Assembly (NCBI RefSeq): GCF_000971135.1 | Contig: NZ_BBLW01000001.1 | Coordinates: 248,001 to 312,000, forward strand | Source of the DNA: Demequina phytophila | Lineage (GTDB): Bacteria; Actinomycetota; Actinomycetes; Actinomycetales; Demequinaceae | Length of the DNA: 64,000 nt | Reading direction: 5' to 3' | Part shown: positions 26,048-33,260 of the stretch, one piece after another | Layout: each line of letters opens with the position of its first letter | Position numbering within the stretch: the stretch's first letter is position 1 | The notes under the pieces: model-generated | Told to the model about the DNA's origin: nothing | The model's database searches: none | What the model saw: the letters and a program-made list of their open reading frames with translations, nothing else | Position numbers and translations under genes: made by a program

Positions 26048-26323
26048 TTACTCGTCGCCCTCCGGGCCGAACGCGCCGTCGATGATCTCCTTGCACGCGG
26101 GGCACACGGGGAAGCGGTTCGGGTCGCGGCCCGGCACCCACACCTTGCCGCACAGCGCGATGACGGGCTCGCCGGTCATCGCGGACTCGAGGATCTTCTC
26201 CTTCTTCACGTAGTGGGAGAAGCGCTCGGCGTCGCCGGGCTCGACCAGCTCGCGGGTGTCGGTCCGCTCGATGGTCGCGGTGCCGCCCTGGGGCTGGGTC
26301 ATCGGCTCAAGGGTCTCGCTCAT
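26048..26323 (-). CDS. DUF3039 family protein
   Basis: 91-residue actinobacterial protein of family DUF3039, function unknown. A disordered N-terminus is followed by a compact domain, RFSHYVKKEKILESAMTGEPVIALCGKVWVPGRDP, and PVCPACKEI, whose Cys residues may bind zinc. ATG 26323 is chosen because TACCAT lies 7 nt upstream, a leaderless promoter; the longer frame from 26332 would start inside that box. A DUF3039 gene near clpS is common in this phylum. Confidence 0.88.
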   Translation of the reverse strand: MSETLEPMTQPQGGTATIERTDTRELVEPGDAERFSHYVKKEKILESAMTGEPVIALCGKVWVPGRDPNRFPVCPACKEIIDGAFGPEGDE

Positions 26324-26390
26324 GCGGCCCATGGTACGCGGGCGTCGCCCGCCCGGGGCAGGGCGTTGGGGGGACGATGCGGCGGTCGCC

Positions 26391-27980
26391 TCACGCGATC
26401 GCGGCGAGCAGGCGGCCCGACCGGCGGTCGTACAGCGCGCCCGCGAGGCGCAGCCCGCCCGCGTACGCGCCGACTCCCGCCACGACGCCGGCGAGGCACG
26501 CGACCCACCCCCACGCCGTCGCCACGGTGAGGGCGAGCACGAAGGGCAGCACGACGAACGGCACCAGGCTCATCGCCGCGATCGAGGAGACGAGCTGCGC
26601 CGCGAGGCCCGCGCCCACGGCGCCCACCTCGGCGCCGAACGGGCTCGCGCCCGGCGCGGGGGCGCGGTACGGCAGCAGGACCGCGCTCACGGCGGCGACA
26701 CCGAGGCTCACCCCGAGAACGCCGATGGCCGCGCCCACCAGGCCCGGAGCATCGTGCCACCGCCCGGTCCACGCGAGCGTGCCCAGGCACGCGACGATCA
26801 CGAGCGGCAGCGCCCACCCGGCGACCGCCGCGAGGCGGCCCCGCATCACGGCGCCTCCGAGCCGCCCGGAGACGATGTCGAGCCACAGCGCGCTCGAGTC
26901 GAATGCGACGTCGTTGTGCCGTCCCCAGCCGATGGTCGCGGCGAGCATCAGCGGCACCAGGTACGCCCAGCGGCGGTCGAGGTCGAACACCGGCATCACG
27001 AGCGCGAAGAACGTCACGGGCAGCAGCAGCACGCCCGCGAGCGAGGCGAGGTAGCGGGGGTCCGAGGTCCACGCGCGCGCGAGACGGGCGTGCACGGCGG
27101 CCGCGGCAGGGTCGCGGGGTGCGCCGACGGAGCGGACCGGGTCGAGCACACGGTCGTGGTGACGGCGCGCCCCGCCGCCGCGACCGACGGGGGCGACGAG
27201 GCTCCGGGCGACGTTCTGCTGCCAGACGGCGAGCAGCGCCAGCATCCAGCCCGCCTGCAGCGCGAGGCGCCACGCGGCGCCCAGCCAGTCGCCCGCGGCC
27301 GCCGCGCCAGGGGCTGCCGCGCCCGCGCCGAGCGGGGTGTCGGCGAGGCGCTCGAGCACCAGCGCGATGTCCTCGACCACCACCTCGGTGAGGCCCTCGC
27401 TGAAGAGCACCCACGCGAGCGGAGCGATCGCTGCGAGGCCCGCGGTCATCGCGGCCGCGGTGGCGAGCTTGGCGCGGCGCGAGGACAGCAGCCGCGCCGC
27501 CCAGGCGGCGCTCACCCGCGCGCCGAGGACCATCGAGGCGAGCACGAGCCCCAGCCCGACCAGGGCGACGGCGAGCACCGCGCCACCCTCGCCGGCCCAG
27601 GCGCTGCCCAGCATCGCGAGCGCCGCGGCGACGAAGAGCGCGGGAAGCGTGAGGAGGCCCGCGACCAGGAGGCCCGGCATGATCGCGCGGGCGGAGACGC
27701 CCAGTGACCGGAACCGGGCCGCGTCGAGCGAGTCGTCCAGCCCGGAGATGACGAGGGGCACCGTCACCCAGCCGAGCGTGAGGATCGCGACGAGCGCGAC
27801 CATCGCGTCCGCCCGGAGGTCCGCGTCCTGGCCCGCGAGCGCGGATCGCGCGATGAGCAGCGACGGCAGCATCGCGAGCGCCCACAGCACCCCGAGGGCG
27901 AGCACCACCGCGCGCCACCAGTCGCGCCGCAGGAGGTGGCGCATGGTGGCGAGGCGGATGGCTACGACTGTCGCAACCAC
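26391..27980 (-). CDS. ABC exporter membrane subunit
   Basis: About 529-residue multi-span membrane protein, around 12 hydrophobic segments, encoded directly after an ABC ATPase gene and overlapping it by 19 bp. It starts VVATVVAIRLATMRHLLRRDWWR, with a positively charged first loop, like ABC-2-type exporters of actinobacteria. No subfamily signature is recognisable, and the substrate is unknown. GTG 27980 is assumed; ATG 27944 (MRHLL) is an alternative. One dispersed 11-mer copy lies 10 bp after the stop. Confidence 0.78.
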   Translation of the reverse strand: MVATVVAIRLATMRHLLRRDWWRAVVLALGVLWALAMLPSLLIARSALAGQDADLRADAMVALVAILTLGWVTVPLVISGLDDSLDAARFRSLGVSARAIMPGLLVAGLLTLPALFVAAALAMLGSAWAGEGGAVLAVALVGLGLVLASMVLGARVSAAWAARLLSSRRAKLATAAAMTAGLAAIAPLAWVLFSEGLTEVVVEDIALVLERLADTPLGAGAAAPGAAAAGDWLGAAWRLALQAGWMLALLAVWQQNVARSLVAPVGRGGGARRHHDRVLDPVRSVGAPRDPAAAAVHARLARAWTSDPRYLASLAGVLLLPVTFFALVMPVFDLDRRWAYLVPLMLAATIGWGRHNDVAFDSSALWLDIVSGRLGGAVMRGRLAAVAGWALPLVIVACLGTLAWTGRWHDAPGLVGAAIGVLGVSLGVAAVSAVLLPYRAPAPGASPFGAEVGAVGAGLAAQLVSSIAAMSLVPFVVLPFVLALTVATAWGWVACLAGVVAGVGAYAGGLRLAGALYDRRSGRLLAAIA

Positions 27981-28723
27981 GTGAGGTCCCGCTGATCGCG
28001 GACGTCGCCCACGAGCTCCACGAACCTCTCCTCGAGGTCCCCTCCCCCGCGCACGTCGCCGAGCGTGCCGGCCGCGAGCACGCGCCCCGCGCCGACCACC
28101 GCCACGTGGTCGCACAGCCGCTCGACGAGCGCCATGACGTGCGACGACATCACGACCGTGCCGCCCGAGTCGACGAACGCGGCGAGGATGCGCCGGATCG
28201 CGCCGGCGGAGACGGGGTCGACGGCCTCGAACGGCTCGTCGAGCACCAGCACGCGCGGCGCGTGCACGAGCGCGCACGCGAGGCCCACCTTCTTGGTCAT
28301 GCCCGCCGAGTAGTCCATCACGAGCACCTGCCCGGCCTGCTCGAGATCGAGGGCGGCCAGGAGGTCGTCGCGGCGCGCACGGACCGTGTCGCGGTCCAGG
28401 CCGCGCAGGCGGCCCGCGTAGGAGATGAGCTCGGCTCCGGTGAGCCGGTCGAACGTGTGAAGACCGTCCGGCAGCACGCCGAGGAGTGGCTTCGCCGCCT
28501 CGGGGGCGGCCCACAGGTCCGTTCCCAGCACCGCGACGGTGCCGGCGTCGGGCTCGAGCAGCCCGGTCGCCATCGACAGCGTGGTGGTCTTGCCCGCGCC
28601 GTTGGGCCCGACGACGCCGTAGAAGGACCCCGCCGGGATGTCGAGGTCGATGCCGTCGACCGCCAGCGTGGCGCCGAAGCGCTTGGTCAGGCCGCGCAGC
28701 GCCAGCGCGGGGACGGTGGTCAC
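27962..28723 (-). CDS. ABC transporter ATP-binding protein (exporter type)
   Basis: 253-residue ATPase with Walker A GPNGAGKTT, a variant signature YSAGMTKKVGLACAL, Walker B VLVLDEPFEAVDP and switch His in MSSHVM. GTG 28723 follows TACGCT by 6 nt, a leaderless promoter; sequence upstream is non-coding. It partners the membrane protein encoded downstream. The YSAGMTKK signature is known from actinobacterial exporters of unknown substrate. Confidence 0.9.
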   Translation of the reverse strand: MTTVPALALRGLTKRFGATLAVDGIDLDIPAGSFYGVVGPNGAGKTTTLSMATGLLEPDAGTVAVLGTDLWAAPEAAKPLLGVLPDGLHTFDRLTGAELISYAGRLRGLDRDTVRARRDDLLAALDLEQAGQVLVMDYSAGMTKKVGLACALVHAPRVLVLDEPFEAVDPVSAGAIRRILAAFVDSGGTVVMSSHVMALVERLCDHVAVVGAGRVLAAGTLGDVRGGGDLEERFVELVGDVRDQRDLTWLRQS

Positions 28724-28825
28724 CTGGTCAGCGTATCGCCGCACCGACGGCGGCGTTGACCGCGGACCCTGGGACGGCGTCATGCCTGGCTGACACACGA
28801 TCGAGCGTGGCACCGTGACACCTAA

Positions 28826-28841
28826 CCTACGGTCGCGTAGG
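28826..28841. promoter_or_regulatory. TetR-type palindrome upstream of the desaturase gene
   Basis: CCTACG-GTCG-CGTAGG is a 6+6 bp perfect inverted repeat, extended by AA/TT-like flanks, 74 bp before the desaturase start. Palindromes of this type in front of actinobacterial desaturase genes are usually TetR-family sites. No adjacent regulator gene is present. Confidence 0.6.
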
Positions 28842-28914
28842 GTTGCGGCATCCGTACACCGGGCGTGCGCGCTCACCGTCGGATGGGAACCAATCCCCCA
28901 CCCCCCGGAGAGGC

Positions 28915-29985
28915 ATGTCCACTCAGCCGTACCCCGCATCGTTCCCCCTCAACCGCATGACCTCGTCGTTCGCCGAGCTCTCGGCGACCGTCCGCGAGAC
29001 CGGGCTGCTGCGTCGCAGCTACACGTTCTACTCCGTGTACGGCGCGGTGCTGCTGCTCGCGCTCGGCGGGATCGTCACCGGCGTATTGCTGCTCGGCGAC
29101 TCGTGGCTGCAGCTGCTGATGGCCGCCGCGCTGGGCGTGTGGTTCACGCAGGTCGCGTTCCTGGGCCACGAGGCCTCGCACCGCACCGTGCTCGCGTCCG
29201 GCCCCGCGAACGACCGCCTGGGACGGTTCCTGTCCACCGTGCTGGTGGGGATCAGCCACCAGTGGTGGATGCGCAAGCACACGCGCCACCACGGCAACCC
29301 CAACCGGGTGGGCAAGGACCCCGACATCGAGAAGGACACCATCTCCTTCCTCGAGGACGACGCGGCGGTGGCCCGGGGCCCGATCCGCTGGATCACGCAG
29401 CGCCAGGGGTGGCTGTTCTTCCCGCTGCTCACGCTCGAAGGGCTCAACCTCCACTACCGCTCGGTCGCGTCGCTGGTGACGGGCGGCACGCGTCGCGAGC
29501 GCTGGATCGAGCTGCCGTCGATCGCGCTGCACTTCGCGCTCTACCTGGTGCCGGTGTTCTGGTTCCTGCCGCTGGGGATGGCGTTCGCGTTCGTCGGGGT
29601 GCAGATGGCCGTGTTCGGCGTCTACATGGGCGCGTCGTTCGCGCCCAACCACAAGGGCATGCGGATCATCGGGCGCGACGAGCGCGTGGACTTCCTGTCC
29701 AAGCAGGTGCTCACCAGCCGCAACATCCGCGGCGGATGGACCATGTCGATCCTCATGGGCGGCCTCAACTACCAGATCGAGCACCACCTGTTCCCGTCGA
29801 TGGCGCGGCCTCACCTGGCCCGCGCACGGGAGATCGTCCGCGAGCACTGCGCGACGCTGGGCGTGCCCTACACCGAGACGTCGCTGATCGAGTCGTACGC
29901 GATCGTGATCCGGTACCTCAACCGCGTCGGGCTCGCCGCGCGCGACCCGTTCGACTGCCCCGAGCGCGTCGCGATGGGGCGGTAG
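28915..29985 (+). CDS. Membrane fatty-acid desaturase
   Basis: 356-residue di-iron acyl desaturase. Three His boxes are clear: GHEASH (about residue 84), HTRHH within QWWMRKHTRHHGNPN, and QIEHH in NYQIEHHLFPSM. Four membrane spans flank them. It introduces a cis double bond into acyl chains, adjusting membrane fluidity. ATG 28915 is preceded by GGAGAGG. It resembles DesA3/linoleoyl-CoA desaturase-like enzymes; positional specificity cannot be told. It is monocistronic with a palindrome in its promoter. Confidence 0.93.
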   Translation: MSTQPYPASFPLNRMTSSFAELSATVRETGLLRRSYTFYSVYGAVLLLALGGIVTGVLLLGDSWLQLLMAAALGVWFTQVAFLGHEASHRTVLASGPANDRLGRFLSTVLVGISHQWWMRKHTRHHGNPNRVGKDPDIEKDTISFLEDDAAVARGPIRWITQRQGWLFFPLLTLEGLNLHYRSVASLVTGGTRRERWIELPSIALHFALYLVPVFWFLPLGMAFAFVGVQMAVFGVYMGASFAPNHKGMRIIGRDERVDFLSKQVLTSRNIRGGWTMSILMGGLNYQIEHHLFPSMARPHLARAREIVREHCATLGVPYTETSLIESYAIVIRYLNRVGLAARDPFDCPERVAMGR

Positions 29986-30004
29986 CCGGCCGCTCTCGGC
30001 GGGT

Positions 30005-30841
30005 TCAGCGGGCGGGCGCGTCCTCGAGGATCGCCTCGGCGGCCTCGACGGGGCCCCCGGCCGGGGCATCGTCCCTCCGGGCCTTGCCTGCCACGAAGGT
30101 GTACGCGAGGCCGATCACCACGGCGCCGCCCACCAGGTTGCCCAGGCCGACGAAGGTCATGTTGGTGCCGAACTCGGCCCAGGTGACATCGCCCTGCATG
30201 AGGCCGATCGCGAAGGTGGTCATGTTGGCGACCACGTGCTCGAAGCCCGAGGCGATGAACGCGAGCACGGCCCAGAAGATGATGATGGCCTTGCCTGCCT
30301 CGGACCTGAGGCGGGCGGCGGCCCAGATCGCGACGCAGACCAGGACGTTGCACATGACGCCGCGCCAGAACAGCTCGGACGGGGTGTGGTCCACCTTGCC
30401 CGCGAGGTAGTCCTGGAAGAACTCGCCCGCCGGGCCGTGCTGGAGCACGCCGGTCTGGATCATCACCCACGCGAACGCGAACGCGCCCAGCATGTTGGAG
30501 AAGAAGATCGCGAGCAGCACGCCCATCGCGCGCACCCAGGAGACGGTGCGGCGGATCGCGCCCAGCGGCAGGATCATCATCGCGCTGGTCACCAGCTCCG
30601 ATCCGGCGAACACGACGATGGTGAGCGCGGCGGCGAACACTCCGCCCGCGACCAGCTTCTCCATCGGGTCCCCGGCGACGTGGAGAGGTCCGGCGGCGGA
30701 CCACATGAGGACGTCGCCCACGCCGATCCACATGCCCGCGAGCATCGCGGAGACGATGAGGCGGGCCGGGGTGCGCGCGAGCGTCGCCTTGGCGGCCGCG
30801 GCCTTCGCGTGGACGTCGACGGTGTCGGGGAGTGAGAGCAC
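30005..30841 (-). CDS. Formate/nitrite transporter family channel
   Basis: 278-residue FNT-family membrane protein with six spans, a pentameric channel for small monovalent anions (formate, nitrite, hydrosulfide or acetate). Hallmarks are FAGSELVTSAMM and the central-pore His in ASGFEHVVANMTTF, with GLGNLVGGAVVIGLAY near the end. GTG 30841 follows TACCGT by 6 nt, a leaderless promoter. No formate lyase or nitrite reductase gene is nearby, so the anion is undetermined; adhE at 61-64 kb hints at fermentative growth. Confidence 0.92.
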   Translation of the reverse strand: MLSLPDTVDVHAKAAAAKATLARTPARLIVSAMLAGMWIGVGDVLMWSAAGPLHVAGDPMEKLVAGGVFAAALTIVVFAGSELVTSAMMILPLGAIRRTVSWVRAMGVLLAIFFSNMLGAFAFAWVMIQTGVLQHGPAGEFFQDYLAGKVDHTPSELFWRGVMCNVLVCVAIWAAARLRSEAGKAIIIFWAVLAFIASGFEHVVANMTTFAIGLMQGDVTWAEFGTNMTFVGLGNLVGGAVVIGLAYTFVAGKARRDDAPAGGPVEAAEAILEDAPAR

Positions 30842-30896
30842 GTCACGACGGTACGCGGCGTTCCGTGCGCGGTTCAGGGGCTTTGGTCCGGGCGGG

Positions 30897-31874
30897 TCAC
30901 CCCGCGGTGACCACGAGGACCGCCGTGTACGCGATCCAGGCCGCGAGCAGCGCCGCGCCCTCGACCCGGTTGATGCGGCCGTGCGTCCGCGGCCGGAAGC
31001 CCATGATGAGCAGGGCGGCCGTCATCGCGAGCAGGACGGGAAGGTCGCGGCTGATCGCCTCCGCGTCGACCGCCATCGGCGCGATGAGCGCCGCGATGCC
31101 CACCACGGCGAGGGTGTTGAAGATGTTGGAGCCGATGACGTTGCCGAGCACCAGCTCCGTCTCGCGGCGGCGTGCGGCGGCCACCGCGGCGGCGAGCTCG
31201 GGGGCGGACGTGCCGATCGCGACGACGGTGAGGCCGATCACCAGGTCCGACCAGCCGAGCCGCTCCGCGATCCCGACGGCGCCCCACACCAGCAGGCGCG
31301 ACGCGATCACCAGGAGGACGATGCCACCGATGGTCCACGCCCACGCCGCTCGCCGGGACATGCCCGCGCGACGTTCGCGCTCCTCGACCTCGCGGGCGAG
31401 CTCGTCGACGGGGTCGGTCGGGCGAGCGCGGCGCGCGCTCAGGATCGACCACGCGAGCTGCACGCCCAGGGCGGCCAGCAGGATCACGGCGTCCCCACGG
31501 CCGATGCTGCCGTCCGCCATCACCACCGCGAGGAGCAGCGTGATGCCGAGCAGGACGGGCATCTCGCGGCTGAGCACGCCGCGGTGCACCGCGATCGGGA
31601 TGAGGATCGCGGTGGTGCCGAGGATGAGGCCGATGTTCGCGATGTCGGAGCCCATCGCGTTGCCCAACGCGATCTCGGGGTTCCCGCCGGCGGCGGCGAA
31701 GCTCGACACCACCAGCTCGGGCGCGGACGTGCCGAAACCGACCACGAGCATGCCGACGAGCAGGGGCGCCATCCCCAGGTGGGTCGCGACGGCCGAGGCG
31801 CCCGACACGAACTTGTCGGCGCTCCACGCGAGGGCGAGCAGGCCCAGCAGGGTCGCGAGGATCGCCGCCGTCAT
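30897..31874 (-). CDS. Calcium/sodium antiporter (YrbG family)
   Basis: 325-residue cation/Ca2+ exchanger with ten spans in two inverted halves. Each has the ion-binding repeat: GFGTSAPELVVSS with GNAMGSDIANIGLILG, and AIGTSAPELAAAV with GNVIGSNIFNTLAVVG. A charged central loop (DELAREVEERERRAG) separates the halves. ATG 31874 follows TAGGCT by 7 nt, a leaderless promoter. It stands alone, between the FNT channel and the tmRNA gene. Confidence 0.94.
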   Translation of the reverse strand: MTAAILATLLGLLALAWSADKFVSGASAVATHLGMAPLLVGMLVVGFGTSAPELVVSSFAAAGGNPEIALGNAMGSDIANIGLILGTTAILIPIAVHRGVLSREMPVLLGITLLLAVVMADGSIGRGDAVILLAALGVQLAWSILSARRARPTDPVDELAREVEERERRAGMSRRAAWAWTIGGIVLLVIASRLLVWGAVGIAERLGWSDLVIGLTVVAIGTSAPELAAAVAAARRRETELVLGNVIGSNIFNTLAVVGIAALIAPMAVDAEAISRDLPVLLAMTAALLIMGFRPRTHGRINRVEGAALLAAWIAYTAVLVVTAG

Positions 31875-32030
31875 GGGGTCGAGCCTAGTGAGGGGACGAG
31901 GCTCGATCCCGTTGATACGCCGGTGCGGAACTCTTCGAAGATCTCTGCACTCGCCTATCACCGCGCGGCAATCGACCACCGCGCAGCGGCGGATCGCCGG
32001 GAGTGCCGGATCTGCGCCAGGACATGGCGA

Positions 32031-32060
32031 AGCCCCTGGTACCCGAAGGCACCAGGGGCT
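32031..32060 (-). terminator. tmRNA terminator
   Basis: AGCCCCTGGT (32031-32040) and ACCAGGGGCT (32051-32060) form a perfect 10-bp stem with an inner CC/GG pair, 6 bp beyond the tmRNA 3' end. Confidence 0.9.
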
Positions 32061-32066
32061 CACTCG

Positions 32067-32432
32067 TGGAGATGCCGGGAATCGAACCCGGGTCCGCATG
32101 TCCAAACCGAAGTCTTCTCCGGGCGCAGCCTGAGGAGTATTTCTCGGCCCCCGACCCGCATCAGGCGAGCAAGTCGGATAGGCCCAGTCACCTAGAAGTC
32201 CCGCAGCCCCCGATGACGAGGGGCTGAAGCAAGTTCCCTAGTCGACGCCAGGATCCAGGACGGGAACACGCCTGGGCTGACGGACTTCATGGCGCTCGCT
32301 TAGGCAGCGAGGGCGAAGTCGGTGCGCTTGGAATCGGCACCTATTGGTTTGCTGAGGTCGTTTACGAGATAACTCAGCGTTCTCGGCCCGCTTCCCTCCG
32401 GAAGTAAACACACGTCGAAACCGATCATCCCC
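32067..32432 (-). ncRNA. ssrA: Transfer-messenger RNA
   Basis: 366-nt one-piece tmRNA that rescues stalled ribosomes with SmpB. The 5' end GGGGATG pairs with CATCTCC near the 3' end, the T-arm is GGGTTCGATTCCC, and the conserved 5' GATCGGTTTCGAC is present. The resume codon GCC and tag ADSKRTDFALAA then TAA lie at 32338-32300, with Asp where many relatives have Asn. CCA is not encoded. The genes between it and smpB (TetR, MMPL, DUF2207) separate the partners by 5.3 kb. Confidence 0.97.
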
Positions 32433-32445
32433 TGTGCAGTTATGA

Positions 32446-32462
32446 CACCAGTCTACCGGGCG
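32446..32462 (-). promoter_or_regulatory. tmRNA promoter with box shared with smpB
   Basis: The minus strand reads CGCCCGGTAGACTGGTG here, containing a TAGACT -10 box with TTGGGC 17 bp upstream. The same 17 bp are found exactly at 38288-38304 before smpB. Confidence 0.7.
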
Positions 32463-32506
32463 GTCCGACAGCGCCCAACCCCCTGGAGACGGGACGATGC
32501 GCGGGT

Positions 32507-33073
32507 TCAGCGGGCGTAAGCGTCGCCGGCCGGCGGGCCGAGCACGATCCGCCACACCCACAACGCCGCCTCCGCCGGAGGCACGTCCTCGTCGAGCTGC
32601 AGCCACGCGCCGATGACCCCCACCACGGCGCCCGACACTCCGGCGGCCACCACCTCGACGGGCGCGCCGAGCGGCATGAGCGCCTCGATCTCGGAGGCGG
32701 CGCCGCGGATCGCGTGGATCATGTGGGCGCGCAGGCGCGCGAGCACCGCGCCGTAGCCAGGTTCCGTGTAGACGCGGCGGTACAGGTCGCGATGCTCGGC
32801 GAGGTGGGTGAGGTAAGACTCGAGCACGGCGGGCGGGGCGTCCGCGCCGAGGTCCACGGTGCCGAGCTGCGCGCCGGACTCCTCCGCGACCAGGTCGAGC
32901 GCGTCCGCGAGCAGCGTCTCCTTGTCGGAGTAGTGCTGGTAGAAGGTCGACCGGTTGACGCCCGCGCGCGCGACGATGTCGCTCACGGAGATCTCCTCGA
33001 GCCCCCGCTCGCGTGCCAGGGCGAACAGCGCCTCCTGCAGGCGGGTCCGGGTCCTGACGATGCGTGCGTCCAC
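32507..33073 (-). CDS. TetR family repressor of the adjacent MMPL gene
   Basis: 188-residue regulator with N-terminal HTH ISVSDIVARAGVNRSTFYQHYSDKETLL (about residues 28-55) and a helical effector domain. GTG 33073 is the start. It is divergent from the MMPL transporter gene, with 187 bp between them, where TTGTCGTAG and TTGTCCTAC repeat 20 bp apart at 33123 and 33143. It probably represses the transporter, as is common for such pairs. A copy of the dispersed 11-mer lies 6 bp after its stop. Confidence 0.9.
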   Translation of the reverse strand: MDARIVRTRTRLQEALFALARERGLEEISVSDIVARAGVNRSTFYQHYSDKETLLADALDLVAEESGAQLGTVDLGADAPPAVLESYLTHLAEHRDLYRRVYTEPGYGAVLARLRAHMIHAIRGAASEIEALMPLGAPVEVVAAGVSGAVVGVIGAWLQLDEDVPPAEAALWVWRIVLGPPAGDAYAR

Positions 33074-33260
33074 GCGGAGATCCTCCCATCCCCAGGCCGG
33101 TTCACCAAGCGATAACCAACATTTGTCGTAGAACTCCGTGACTTGTCCTACACTGGCGGAAGCCGCCGCCGTCCGTCCCCTGGCCCTCGCCCGCGTGACC
33201 GACCGGCCGGCCCCGGCATCGTCGCCAGTCCCCTGGACCTCCCTCGAGAAAGGCTCCCCT

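Noticed and set aside
31875-32066. Integrated element at the tmRNA 3' end
   Set aside because: ssrA is a common integration site, but no integrase gene or duplicated 3' end is present; only a terminator and short non-coding DNA were seen.
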